A DNA stretch of 18,678 nucleotides from Candidatus Saccharibacteria bacterium CG10_big_fil_rev_8_21_14_0_10_47_8 (GCA_002793885.1 PFEG01000032.1:5592-24269), one strand, 5' to 3'. Shown: positions 7,897 to 15,732, counted from the stretch's first letter. The notes: a model not told the origin generated them from the letters alone. Made by a program: numbers and translations.

Positions 7897-9816
7897 TTAT
7901 ACTCCGCTAGGTTGTGGCGCTGGAGCAACCGGCGGACCGGGGGAAGCCTGCTGGTTGTCTATGTCTATCTCTGCCATTGATTGTTGTTGCACAGGAGTCG
8001 GGTTAGTGGTAATCAGTCCGCCCTCGGTCGGGCTGGCGATGACCTGGATATGCACATGGTTTTGGCCCGCGAAGAATAAGCCCTGCCCCACTGGGAACTG
8101 GCTTAGGCGTTTCTTTTCTTCGCTGGTCAGCTTAAATACATCACTTAGTACATCTACGGCTGTTGGAGACTGTTTTAGCAAAATCTGCATGCTGGCGTTA
8201 GCCACAATTGCCCGGCCCATCCGCGAAGCCATAAAATCTTCCACATCCTGTGTGATTGTGGTGACCCCAAGATTGTATTTCCGGGCCCGTTTGGCAAGAC
8301 TGAACAAGAAGTTGGCGCTGTCTTCGTATTTCATCAGTTGCCAGGCCTCGTCAACTACCAAAATACGTCGTTTTTTATCGGCTTTAGTCTTATTCCAAAT
8401 GAAGTTAAGCACGATATACATAGCTACTGGACGCAGTTCATCCTCTAGGTCGCGGATGTTAAATACCACCATCGGGTTGTTAACGTTAACGTTACTTTGC
8501 TGGCTGAAGATGCCGGCGAACGTGCCGGTAGTGTATTTGCGCAGTCGCTGAGCCAACTGTGGACCGGTTCCGCCCATGTGCAGCAAAGTATCATACAAAT
8601 CGTTAATCGTCGGCGGTGTTGAGCCATGGGTCAACGGGTCGTTTGTGATGCCGGCTTTGGCGTAGGTTTCAATTAACGCGGCGTCTAAGTCGGCTTCTTC
8701 GGTTGGGCTTAGAGCTGGCATCGTTACGCCGCCACTGCCCTGCATTTGAACTTGGGCGCCGCCCATCATTAATCTAAGCAAACCGTGCAAGGTGATAAGG
8801 TTGGAGCGCAAAGCGTTATCGGCCTCTTCTGTATCCACCACCTGGGGTAAATCAAATGGGTTGATCCGTGTTGAGCTATTCAGACTCAAACGGACATAAG
8901 CGCCGCCAACGGCATCGCACATTTTTTGATATTCATTTTCTGGGTCAACTATAAATACGTCTGTACCAAACATCATGCTGCGCAAAGCTTCTAGTTTAAC
9001 GGTAAAACTTTTGCCGGCGCCGGATTTGGCAAAGACCACACTGTTGCCATTTTCCAGGCTGAACCTATCGAATATAACCAGCCCGGAGTTATGCATGTTA
9101 ATTCCATACAAAATACCAGTTTCCTGGGTCAAATCGGCAGAAGTAAACGGAAAACTAGTACTGATGGCTCCCGTATTCATATTGCGGTAAATCTGCAAAT
9201 TATCAACAAACTGTGGCATCGTGCTGTTTAGACCCTGCTCTTGCTGGGCACTAGCCGGTTTAGAATATACCAACTGCTGGCCCATCATCGATTCTACCTT
9301 GTGACTGATAAATTCTAGCTCCTCAAGCGAGCCACCATAAATAGTAAAGTACAGCCCAAAACGGAAGAACTTTTCCTCGCCTACCTGAAGTTTGTCGCGC
9401 ATTTCTTCGGCATCCACAACGGCTGCCTCTTTGCCCGGGTCGCGCACATGGCCTTTTTCAGTGTCAATTTGGATACCGGCTTCTAGCTGGCTGACTTTTT
9501 TGCGCAAATTATTTAGCACAACTTCCGACCTAACTGGCCGGATAACCATAGATAGGTCTAAAACTTCATCTAGATTTACTAAACTAGATAGCCAACCGGT
9601 ATAAACTTGACGGGGGTATCCGTAAACATAGTATGCGCGCGCATAACGAGTACCCAGCTGGAAATAACTGCCACTAAATTCCAGTGAACTAGGCGCGATA
9701 AAGTCGCGCAATGCCGTAACTCCTTTGGCAAACGCTGCGCTGACTTCCTGCTTTTCGCGTAGTTGTGCTTGGACAACGGGGTCAACCGCCGATTGTTTTT
9801 TACCAAATCCTAACAT
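7897..9816 (-). CDS. virB4: VirB4/TraC-type secretion ATPase
   Basis: The 639-aa cytoplasmic ATPase powers substrate export and pilin handling at the T4SS inner-membrane channel. The N-terminal part (about 25-240) is the usual VirB4 alpha/beta domain, with the Y-V-Y-G-Y-P-R-Q-V-Y segment and a conserved G-x-x-Y-G-I-N before the motor. Walker A is A-K-S-G-A-G-K269-S (263-270), followed by a D-P-E-N-E-Y motif (291-296). Walker B is R-I-L-V-V-D489-E490 and the sensor-like T-Q523-D-V follows. Length is shorter than the about 800 aa of classical VirB4, and an ATPase-less protein resembling the family's N-terminal domain is encoded directly upstream. The start is fixed by a strong GGAGGTG 5 nt before ATG. 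A heptamer repeat element separates it from the upstream gene. Confidence 0.95.
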   Translation of the reverse strand: MLGFGKKQSAVDPVVQAQLREKQEVSAAFAKGVTALRDFIAPSSLEFSGSYFQLGTRYARAYYVYGYPRQVYTGWLSSLVNLDEVLDLSMVIRPVRSEVVLNNLRKKVSQLEAGIQIDTEKGHVRDPGKEAAVVDAEEMRDKLQVGEEKFFRFGLYFTIYGGSLEELEFISHKVESMMGQQLVYSKPASAQQEQGLNSTMPQFVDNLQIYRNMNTGAISTSFPFTSADLTQETGILYGINMHNSGLVIFDRFSLENGNSVVFAKSGAGKSFTVKLEALRSMMFGTDVFIVDPENEYQKMCDAVGGAYVRLSLNSSTRINPFDLPQVVDTEEADNALRSNLITLHGLLRLMMGGAQVQMQGSGGVTMPALSPTEEADLDAALIETYAKAGITNDPLTHGSTPPTINDLYDTLLHMGGTGPQLAQRLRKYTTGTFAGIFSQQSNVNVNNPMVVFNIRDLEDELRPVAMYIVLNFIWNKTKADKKRRILVVDEAWQLMKYEDSANFLFSLAKRARKYNLGVTTITQDVEDFMASRMGRAIVANASMQILLKQSPTAVDVLSDVFKLTSEEKKRLSQFPVGQGLFFAGQNHVHIQVIASPTEGGLITTNPTPVQQQSMAEIDIDNQQASPGPPVAPAPQPSGV

Positions 9817-9926
9817 GCTTCACCTCCGGTAAAGCCAGGTGACAGGTGACAGGTGACAGGTGACAGTAGAGCTGCAGCGGCTGTAACCCGTTCACTGTAA
9901 CCTGTAACCTTAGTGAGCTTGCTCAT
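9810..9926 (-). CDS. Possible 38-aa linker ORF running through heptamer element 1
   Basis: On the minus strand an ATG (9926-9924) overlaps the TGA of the TraC-like gene as ATGA. The frame runs 38 codons through the whole repeat element and stops with TAG at 9812-9810, just inside the virB4 start (ATG 9816-9814). The peptide starts M-S-K-L-T-K-V-T-G-Y and has an Ala run, encoded by the element core, and Cys near its end. It has no known family. It is probably valuable as a translational bridge delivering ribosomes to virB4 rather than as a functional peptide. It could also be chance, since the repeat is stop-free on this strand. Confidence 0.35.
   Translation of the reverse strand: MSKLTKVTGYSERVTAAAALLSPVTCHLSPGFTGGEAC
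9837..9910. repeat. Heptamer element 1: 74-bp empty inverted-array element
   Basis: AG (9837-9838) is followed by four perfect GTGACAG heptamers (9839-9866), a 14-bp core (9867-9880) containing the palindrome GCTGCAGC, then four heptamers in the opposite sense (9881-9908: CTGTAAC, a degenerate CCGTTCA, CTGTAAC, CTGTAAC) and CT. The arms pair in RNA with about one mismatch per heptamer. It has the same boundaries and arm count as the other two elements in the window but no gene inside. No target-site duplication is apparent. Confidence 0.85.
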
Positions 9927-10768
9927 GCCGTTTCCCTGTCTAGGCCGGGTTGGGGCGCGTTGCCCTCACCCTTGGTAACAACTGGTGCGCTAAGCTCACT
10001 AAAATCCTTAAGTTTCTGGCGGGTGGCCGTGTCGGGGTTATAGGCATCGTAATAAAGCTCAATTAACTCCTCAGTATCCAGCGGCAAGCTTTGTACTCCG
10101 CACTGCATCAAACCCTGCATGGCGGCCTGCACGCGGTTACGCAGTTCGGTCTTGGCGTTTTCCAGCACGGTTTCATTAATTACTACATGTGGTGTTTTGC
10201 TGCCGCTAAATAGATTACTGACACCAGTAAAAAATCCTTTACTTTGTTTTACGGTGCTTTTTATGTCTTCTTCGTCAGGGTCCGGATATTGGATGACCAT
10301 GTAGAACTTCTTATCCATGATATTTGTCTGCTGGGAGATATCAGCCAAAAAGTTAACGTAATCTTCCATTAAAAGAGCTAGCAACATGTTTTCCTGCTCG
10401 CTGCGGATTTTATCAAGTTTTTCTAGGTATGGGCGCATATCCACCTTCTGGCTTCTTATGAATATCTGTATCGGAAAATAAAGCGAGTTCAAAAACCCCT
10501 GGTACGCAAACTCTACAGCCTCGCGCTCCTGGGGGCTCATCAGATCGAAGTTGATCGATTTACACATAATTACCGCCCTAAAGCTGCCGTCGTTCATAAT
10601 TACGACGCCATCTCTGACCTCACTAATTTGCAAGGTGTTCTGAGTACTGTTTGGATTGGCGTTGCCTGATGGAGGGGCAGCTATGACCTGCGGCTCGGGA
10701 GGTGGATATGCTGACTGAGCCCCGACAGGTGTCGCAGGTGGCTGACTGACTGACTGATTTGGATTCAT
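9923..10768 (-). CDS. TraC/VirB4 N-terminal-domain-like protein without ATPase
   Basis: The 281-aa product has a Pro/Gln/Ser-rich tail (1-44) and then a domain (about 45-245) resembling the N-terminal part of TraC/VirB4 proteins: an I-S-E-V-R-D-G-V-V-I-M-N-D-G-S-F-R-A segment and the L-Y-F-P-I-Q-I-F-I-R-S-Q strand. No Walker motif is present and there is no signal peptide or membrane helix. Such stand-alone TraC-like proteins precede virB4 in many CPR and Gram-positive T4SS loci (recall), presumably as partners of the ATPase. The start is fixed by GGAGGTG 7 nt upstream; the next in-frame start would remove the low-complexity tail. Both flanking gaps hold heptamer elements, so this gene is the only one in the operon isolated on both sides. 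Confidence 0.8.
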   Translation of the reverse strand: MNPNQSVSQPPATPVGAQSAYPPPEPQVIAAPPSGNANPNSTQNTLQISEVRDGVVIMNDGSFRAVIMCKSINFDLMSPQEREAVEFAYQGFLNSLYFPIQIFIRSQKVDMRPYLEKLDKIRSEQENMLLALLMEDYVNFLADISQQTNIMDKKFYMVIQYPDPDEEDIKSTVKQSKGFFTGVSNLFSGSKTPHVVINETVLENAKTELRNRVQAAMQGLMQCGVQSLPLDTEELIELYYDAYNPDTATRQKLKDFSELSAPVVTKGEGNAPQPGLDRETA

Positions 10769-10905
10769 AAACGCACCTCCAGCGCGGAGGCTGTAGGCTG
10801 TAGTTTGTAGGTTGTAGCAGCTACGGTTGGCGGGCGGTACTGTAACCTGTAATCTGTAACCTGTAACCTGTTTTCTAGGCTGTAAACTTTAATTTGTATA
10901 TTCAT
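10765..10905 (-). CDS. Possible 46-aa leader ORF running through heptamer element 2
   Basis: ATG at 10905-10903, preceded by GGGG 4 nt upstream, opens 46 codons that cross the whole heptamer element and end with TGA at 10767-10765, overlapping the ATG of the TraC-like gene as ATGA. The peptide is a translated heptamer (L-Q-V-T-D-Y-R-L-Q) followed by a core-encoded Y-R-P-P and a second array. Nothing suggests a protein function. The exact ATGA junction and ribosome site make it a candidate for translational coupling between prgI and the TraC-like gene. Confidence 0.38.
   Translation of the reverse strand: MNIQIKVYSLENRLQVTDYRLQYRPPTVAATTYKLQPTASALEVRL
10788..10869. repeat. Heptamer element 2: 82-bp empty inverted-array element
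   Basis: AG (10788-10789) is followed by four heptamers (10790-10817: GCTGTAG, GCTGTAG, TTTGTAG, GTTGTAG), a 22-bp GC-rich core (10818-10839), four inverted heptamers (10840-10867: CTGTAAC, CTGTAAT, CTGTAAC, CTGTAAC) and CT. A looser CTGTAAA-containing stretch follows to about 10887. Architecture equals that of element 1 and of the gene-carrying element at the right end. The left array differs in its centre (TGTA rather than TTAC), so the arms pair only imperfectly. Confidence 0.82.
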
Positions 10906-10941
10906 ATTTCCCCACCACTTAGCGGCACGGTTTAGGCGTTT

Positions 10942-11892
10942 TTAATGCAGTGATATGACCACCTCGTTGGGGCTAACTTGGTCAATCGGACTCTCGTGAC
11001 GATTAGCTAACTGGGATAACGAGGCCACGCTTAAATCATTACCGCTTTGGGCTAGCTCCATTTTATCAGCTTGCCGAGCGGCTGTCATGGTGGTCTTTAG
11101 AGCTTGCTGGCGCCTTTCTTCAGTCAATGATGGCTTTGTTTTAAAGTGCGGATGTTTACTACGCAATTGCTCATCCCCAATCTCACCGATTTCTGGAGCA
11201 TCAGCCACTGCCTTGTTTCTAGCGGCGTTGACCGTGTCCATAATAGATTTTCGCCGGTTGGCGTCGGCCTGCTCCATGAGCTGCTCAACATGCTGGGCCC
11301 GGGGGTTGCTTACTTCATCCAAAATGTCATCTTTGGCGTGAATATCTATGACCGCTCCTGGTTGGGCGATGCCGGAAGGCCCGACCAACCGGTCGGATTC
11401 GTTACTGGTTCTCTGAAAATACGTTGGATTGGTGTCCAAGTTAACATTAACGTTCTTTATCGCCCAGCCGTGGCTGTCTAGAGTGTTGGCTAAGGCTTGC
11501 AATCGGCTTTTAACTTCTACTTGTGAGAAACCTTTGGTAAGTTGCCTTTCTATTTTCTTGGGAGCGGTTATTGTGACCAGTTGGTTCTGGCCACCTTGGT
11601 TCCAGATGCGTTTTCTGGGCTTAATCAGAAATATTAAATGCGATAGCAGCCAAACTTCCGTTGGCTGTTCGCGCCCCAGTGGCGAGGCCAACACCCCAAA
11701 TAAGCCTATAGGAAAAATCAAAACAAACATTATCGGCCAGCGGACTGGCCCAAGGCTTCCGGCAATTGCCAGCCTAACCTCGATAAAAACTAAAACGCCG
11801 GCAATCAAGGCATAAATAAAGCCTTTTAGGGTTAAGGGCCCTAAGAGTTTATCTTCTGCCTCAATGTCTTGGATTACTTTATATACAGCCAT
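10942..11892 (-). CDS. PrgI-family T4SS membrane protein
   Basis: The 316-aa product begins with the PrgI-like layout: a short hydrophilic start (Y-K-V-I-Q-D-I-E-A-E-D-K), then two membrane helices (about 23-45 and 52-70), the L-G-R-E-Q-P-T-E-V-W segment and a basic K-P-R-K-R-I-W motif (91-97). PrgI proteins occupy the VirB3 position in Gram-positive and CPR systems and dock the VirB4 ATPase at the membrane. The C-terminal about 200 residues are hydrophilic, rich in Gln/Asn/Asp and charged residues, and unrecognised, so the protein is about three times longer than a minimal PrgI. No Shine-Dalgarno precedes the ATG, which lies 9 nt after the virB6-like stop, suggesting coupling. Confidence 0.85.
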   Translation of the reverse strand: MAVYKVIQDIEAEDKLLGPLTLKGFIYALIAGVLVFIEVRLAIAGSLGPVRWPIMFVLIFPIGLFGVLASPLGREQPTEVWLLSHLIFLIKPRKRIWNQGGQNQLVTITAPKKIERQLTKGFSQVEVKSRLQALANTLDSHGWAIKNVNVNLDTNPTYFQRTSNESDRLVGPSGIAQPGAVIDIHAKDDILDEVSNPRAQHVEQLMEQADANRRKSIMDTVNAARNKAVADAPEIGEIGDEQLRSKHPHFKTKPSLTEERRQQALKTTMTAARQADKMELAQSGNDLSVASLSQLANRHESPIDQVSPNEVVISLH

Positions 11893-11901
11893 AGTAATAT
11901 A

Positions 11902-14718
11902 TTAGACTGGCAATAAAGTCCCATCCCCAGCAGGATTAAGATGCCTCAAAAGCTCAGCTTTTCTGGGATCACCAGCCGGCAAGGTGGTTGCGTAACGGAA
12001 CATTTCTCGATTAGTCTCTGCCACTAAGCTACCCCTTCTATTAGTGTCGTTAAGGGTCTGCATATATAAATTTACTAAACGGGCTTCGCTGTCCGGGTCT
12101 GCGCGGCCCGTCGCCGGTTGTATCTGCTGTGTTTGTTCAAGCATTGTTTTGAATGATGGCGCGCTTAACTCGGTTAAATCGGGTGCGTTTAGACCGCCAA
12201 TGGTTCGTTCTACATTGTGGGTAGTATGATAGTCCCCGTTTTTATACAAGTGCGGCATTTTCTTAAATAGCGTAGGTGCATGGGCCGTCATGATTCTATT
12301 GGCTCCCGATATCTTCTCGGGGTCGCCAGAGGTCAATGCGTTTTCAAGCTGGGATTGTAAAAACTCAATATTACCATCACCGCCAAGCCGGACTACCTGG
12401 TCGAAGCCGGCTCGGCTCTCGACTTCTGTCGCCTTCTCTGCGCCTACCGCGCCAACGATGGTGCCGTCAGCATTCGTCTTTAGCTCCCCGCCCGTAGCTG
12501 TTCTTCCATTCCTCATTGTGGCTCCTGCTACATATCTTTCGCCCTGGATTCTACCATCGGTGCCTATACTGACTTTCTGACCGGCTGCCAAGGCTCTGGC
12601 GAAGTTATCTTGTTCGTCGAAGTGAGTTCTGTTAATCGTATCCTGGGCTCTTGCATTAGCCGACTTAAGGTCTTTCTCTTCAGACTCAATACCTTGAAAA
12701 ACATATGAGTCCGTAGCCTGCTTTCTACGCCTGCCCCATAAAGTAGGATCGACCTGCCCAGACTTCAGAAGGTCGATTGGGCGTCTCCACGGTCGCCGCG
12801 GATTAAACCCTTCATTTTTCGAATAGCGTTCCTGAGATTGGCGAGCGCGTTCGGCGGAGAAACCTTCTTGACGGGTTTGCAGTAGTTTCTTGGGCCTTTC
12901 GCTAAATTTAGTGCTTGCGTCACTGACTCCTTTAGCTGCAGTTGCCAGCAAGCTACCGCCCCACTTAAACGCTTTTGGCAGCAAAAAGTATGGGCCAAAA
13001 TATCCCACGACCACTGCGAACAAGTCAAACGGGCCCACGGTTCCTGCGCCGCCAGAAGATATAATCCAGGCAAAAATGCGCCCGATTACAATCATAGATA
13101 CGATTAGCGGGAATAAAAGCAATGCTTTGCTAAAATTGCTTACCCACTGTTTCCAATATCGTTCTGTGCCGGGCAGCAGCCAAGCTACTAACGCCAAAGG
13201 AGCGAAGATAACCGCGGCAATAATAAGTACAACCCTAAAAAGTAAAGTGGCCAAGGCGGCAAAAACACCAACTAAGATAACGAATCCAAGCAGCAAAACG
13301 CCAAAGGGATTTAGCGCGACGGCCAGTGTGCCAACCGTCAACGCTGTTAATAAAGTGACTCCAGGCGCGCCTACGCCCAGGCCGCCAATTAATTTATCCA
13401 AGCTAAGCTGGTTCCATCCGCCAAACGGCGCGGCCAGCAGGTTGCCTATCCCTCTGCCGGCGTCGTTTGCAAGGCTAATTATCCATATACACAAATCCCA
13501 AGAAAGTTGCATAGCAATTACCGCCACCACCATCTTTGGGAGTAATTTGCGGATAGTATACGCGTCAAATAAAGCCCCGCCTATAGCTTGAGATATCACC
13601 ATAACCAGCATAATAATGACCAGTAATGCTGTAGCTATGTTCTTGATTGCTGACCAGGCCTGCTTAATCCCCGCCGGATCCTCCAGATTTTGCTTAACAT
13701 TAAAATCAAGCTGGTCATTTATTGCATCGTTCATCCAATCGACCATTTTGTCTACCGAACTGATAATCCCGCAAAGCAGCCACTCAAGCCCTGTATTATT
13801 TTTGCCCTCGCAAGTGTTGTTGACGCCTGTAGCGTCTGCTGCATCCGGGTCAGTCGGTTCCTTATTAGCATTTGCATAATCGATGCCAACAAATGTACCG
13901 GCATAATCCTTAAAGTAATCAGCATTCTTATCCCTAAAGTTTATACTGTTGAAGTAGTTCATATCACAGCCGCTTAAAATAGCAGGACCTCTTGTTCCAA
14001 AGCCCTTAACTATAAGGTCTACCAGTTTTTTGGAAGCGCCACCCTTGGCTCTTATTTCGTTTAACGATGGCCCTCGGTCACCGTCAAGCTGGAAATAATA
14101 GGCTCCCGGGGCGTCTGGGTCGGAAGATACGAATACACCGTCTGGGCATGTGTCTACGGGAACCCCAGATGCGCCGAAAGTACCAGTCCCTGAAAAAAAG
14201 TAGCCTGCTGGTGTTGAATCAGTCCGGGTAAACTTAGTATCAGGCTTATGAATAAGAGAGACGGTATTTTTATCGTCGTACTGTAAAAGGCGTCTCGACA
14301 AGTTAAGCTTGCCTACTTGAATTTGTCTGCTTTGTGCATTAGAACATCCCGGAAGAGGTACTGTTACACCAAGCGATTGTTTAATAACTGCGTTCGCAAG
14401 CGTAGGGTTGTTAACGGTACGATTGCGGAAGTTGCCGCTGACAATATCAATTTGCAGGCCACAGCTAACTTGGCCTTGGGCCTTATAATTAAAATCCCCG
14501 TTATCGTAATCGCCCGGGTTACTGTCAAAGAAAGTAATATCTTGGCCCCCGATAGTGGCCTTTATATGAGAAGCATCAACAAATTCTAGTGTTGCCCCAT
14601 CCAGCTCTGGTTGTGTATACGCCAGAGTCTTTTTAGGGAATATCAGGCCTACTACTAGTACCACAAAAAAAAGCCCGACAAATCCTAGCCCAAAGCCTAA
14701 TTTCTTGCGAGTGGTCAT
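11902..14718 (-). CDS. VirB6/TrbL-like polytopic channel protein with long outer and inner domains
   Basis: The 938-aa product has a signal-like segment (about 5-33), an extracytoplasmic domain of about 300 residues containing several Cys (including C86, C125, C191, C251, C303, C316), then a membrane block with helices near 358-380, 390-416, 452-480, 484-514, 532-553 and 564-583. Between helices lies P-G-T-E-R-Y-W-K-Q-W, the Trp-rich loop typical of VirB6/TrbL proteins. The last about 350 residues are hydrophilic and charged, probably cytoplasmic. VirB6 proteins form part of the inner-membrane channel. It is the first gene of the operon. Its start is only 9 nt after a -10 box, so the message would be almost leaderless; no ribosome site is present. 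The large outer domain is not recognised. Confidence 0.8.
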   Translation of the reverse strand: MTTRKKLGFGLGFVGLFFVVLVVGLIFPKKTLAYTQPELDGATLEFVDASHIKATIGGQDITFFDSNPGDYDNGDFNYKAQGQVSCGLQIDIVSGNFRNRTVNNPTLANAVIKQSLGVTVPLPGCSNAQSRQIQVGKLNLSRRLLQYDDKNTVSLIHKPDTKFTRTDSTPAGYFFSGTGTFGASGVPVDTCPDGVFVSSDPDAPGAYYFQLDGDRGPSLNEIRAKGGASKKLVDLIVKGFGTRGPAILSGCDMNYFNSINFRDKNADYFKDYAGTFVGIDYANANKEPTDPDAADATGVNNTCEGKNNTGLEWLLCGIISSVDKMVDWMNDAINDQLDFNVKQNLEDPAGIKQAWSAIKNIATALLVIIMLVMVISQAIGGALFDAYTIRKLLPKMVVAVIAMQLSWDLCIWIISLANDAGRGIGNLLAAPFGGWNQLSLDKLIGGLGVGAPGVTLLTALTVGTLAVALNPFGVLLLGFVILVGVFAALATLLFRVVLIIAAVIFAPLALVAWLLPGTERYWKQWVSNFSKALLLFPLIVSMIVIGRIFAWIISSGGAGTVGPFDLFAVVVGYFGPYFLLPKAFKWGGSLLATAAKGVSDASTKFSERPKKLLQTRQEGFSAERARQSQERYSKNEGFNPRRPWRRPIDLLKSGQVDPTLWGRRRKQATDSYVFQGIESEEKDLKSANARAQDTINRTHFDEQDNFARALAAGQKVSIGTDGRIQGERYVAGATMRNGRTATGGELKTNADGTIVGAVGAEKATEVESRAGFDQVVRLGGDGNIEFLQSQLENALTSGDPEKISGANRIMTAHAPTLFKKMPHLYKNGDYHTTHNVERTIGGLNAPDLTELSAPSFKTMLEQTQQIQPATGRADPDSEARLVNLYMQTLNDTNRRGSLVAETNREMFRYATTLPAGDPRKAELLRHLNPAGDGTLLPV

Positions 14719-14842
14719 TTGGGTTGAACTATACCATAACCGTTATCGGCTCACAATCTGTTAACTCTGGCATTAGTCGTAAGCGATTAGCTAGCATTTA
14801 TGGTATAGTCCTACCAAGAGTACTGCTAAAAAAGACGTCAAG
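14719..14842. promoter_or_regulatory. Divergent control region with symmetric extended -10 promoters
   Basis: A 12-bp perfect inverted repeat (ACTATACCATAA at 14728-14739, its complement at 14798-14809) carries the sequence TGGTATAGT on each strand, an extended -10 (TGn then TATAGT). Minus promoter: TATAGT at 14733-14728, with TTGTGA (14756-14751) as a 4/6 -35 at 17-bp spacing. Plus promoter: TATAGT at 14804-14809, no clear -35, leader about 27 nt. The symmetry would give matched expression of the channel operon and the pilin cluster and could also bind a dimeric regulator. Confidence 0.7.
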
Positions 14843-15310
14843 ATGTTAATAAAAAAAATCGGAAAACTAAGGATAATCACACTGTTGGCATCGTTTCTGG
14901 TGTTGGCTATCCTGGTTGCTCCGTCTTTAACCTTGGCAGTAAATAGCGGCCCATGCCACCCAGAGAATAATAATCCGCCTGGCACTGCTCTCTCCCCGGA
15001 GGATTTAAAAAACTGCTTAGACTGTAATGGACACCCAAATCCCACTCCAGAATCTTTGAACGAGTGTTTAAATGGCAACCCGATAGTTCGAGACCTGAAT
15101 AAAATTGTGAACTTTTTGAGCGCTGGGGTAGGCATAGTTGTCATCGGCATGATTATTTTAGGAGGTATCCAGTATATGGCAGCAGGCGATAAGGTAGAAG
15201 CCATTACTAGCGCCAAAAAACGTATAACTAATGCCCTGATTGCATTGCTAGCATTTATATTTATGTTTGCCTTTTTGCAATGGCTAATACCAGGGGGGAT
15301 ATTTAGGTAG
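14843..15310 (+). CDS. VirB2/TrbC-like pilin protein 1 (Cys-rich)
   Basis: The 155-aa product has a signal segment (about 10-32), a hydrophilic outer region with four Cys (38, 58, 61, 75) and two membrane helices (about 90-112 and 130-150) separated by a short basic loop (A-G-D-K-x-E-A-x-x-S-A-K-K-R). This two-helix hairpin with a positive loop is the VirB2/TrbC pilin layout. It is the most divergent member of the seven-gene cluster, with Met-rich helix 1 and a C-terminal W-L-I-P-G-G. It is first in the cluster, about 27 nt downstream of the predicted transcription start, without a good Shine-Dalgarno. Role as subunit or cap of a surface filament is inference. Confidence 0.75.
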   Translation: MLIKKIGKLRIITLLASFLVLAILVAPSLTLAVNSGPCHPENNNPPGTALSPEDLKNCLDCNGHPNPTPESLNECLNGNPIVRDLNKIVNFLSAGVGIVVIGMIILGGIQYMAAGDKVEAITSAKKRITNALIALLAFIFMFAFLQWLIPGGIFR

Positions 15311-15312
15311 CC

Positions 15313-15720
15313 ATGATAACGTTATTATTAGCAAAAATATCTTTTATAATTCCGTCTTTTTTTGGGGCGGTAGATTGCTCTGCAGATCCGCCGGGAACAT
15401 CATTTTTGAGCATTCCTCATTGGTGGAAGTACCTACCATTGGAGCCGGATGGCGCGGGGGGATGCGCGCCTCACGCCATCAATCTGCCCGATGATTTATG
15501 GGCCATAGGGTTGGCAATAATAGACATCATGGTACGGTTAGCTGGTATCGCGGTAGTATTTTTTATTATTTATGCTAGCATAAGCTATATAATTTCACAG
15601 GGCAATGCCGAAAAAACAACGGCTGCCCGTAAGCGGATAACTAATTCGCTGATTGGTTTGGGCGTAGTCCTCGTGGCCTCTGTCTTTGTGGCATTTATAG
15701 GAAACACCATCGGAAAGTAA
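15313..15720 (+). CDS. VirB2/TrbC-like pilin protein 2
   Basis: The 135-aa product has a short hydrophobic start (2-20), an outer region with Cys22 and Cys51 plus aromatic residues, and two helices (about 65-95 and 110-132) flanking S-Q-G-N-A-E-K-T-T-A-A-R-K-R, the basic cytoplasmic loop. The loop resembles that of pilin protein 4 (G-N-A-E-K-x-T-x-A-R). The start is 2 nt after the stop of the previous gene, so coupled translation is likely. It is assigned by topology and loop similarity to the neighbouring paralogs; sequence identity is low. Confidence 0.75.
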   Translation: MITLLLAKISFIIPSFFGAVDCSADPPGTSFLSIPHWWKYLPLEPDGAGGCAPHAINLPDDLWAIGLAIIDIMVRLAGIAVVFFIIYASISYIISQGNAEKTTAARKRITNSLIGLGVVLVASVFVAFIGNTIGK

Positions 15721-15732
15721 AAGCACAACCAT

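Noticed and set aside
7871..8551. A 226-codon plus-strand frame opposite the virB4 3' end
   Set aside because: It is fully antisense to well-supported VirB4 coding sequence including the Walker B region, and has no ribosome site or family resemblance.
10741..10757. TGAC tetranucleotide run as a regulatory or slippage repeat
   Set aside because: It lies inside the low-complexity N-terminal coding part of the TraC-like gene and encodes ordinary Ser/Val/Gln codons; only about four units are present.
9837..10869. CRISPR array made of the heptamer repeats
   Set aside because: Repeats are 7 bp, contiguous without unique spacers, and inverted about a core; no cas gene is present.
12890..13591. A 233-codon plus-strand frame opposite the virB6-like membrane block
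   Set aside because: The complement of hydrophobic helices often stays open; the minus-strand reading has the VirB6 helices and Trp motif, so this is a shadow.
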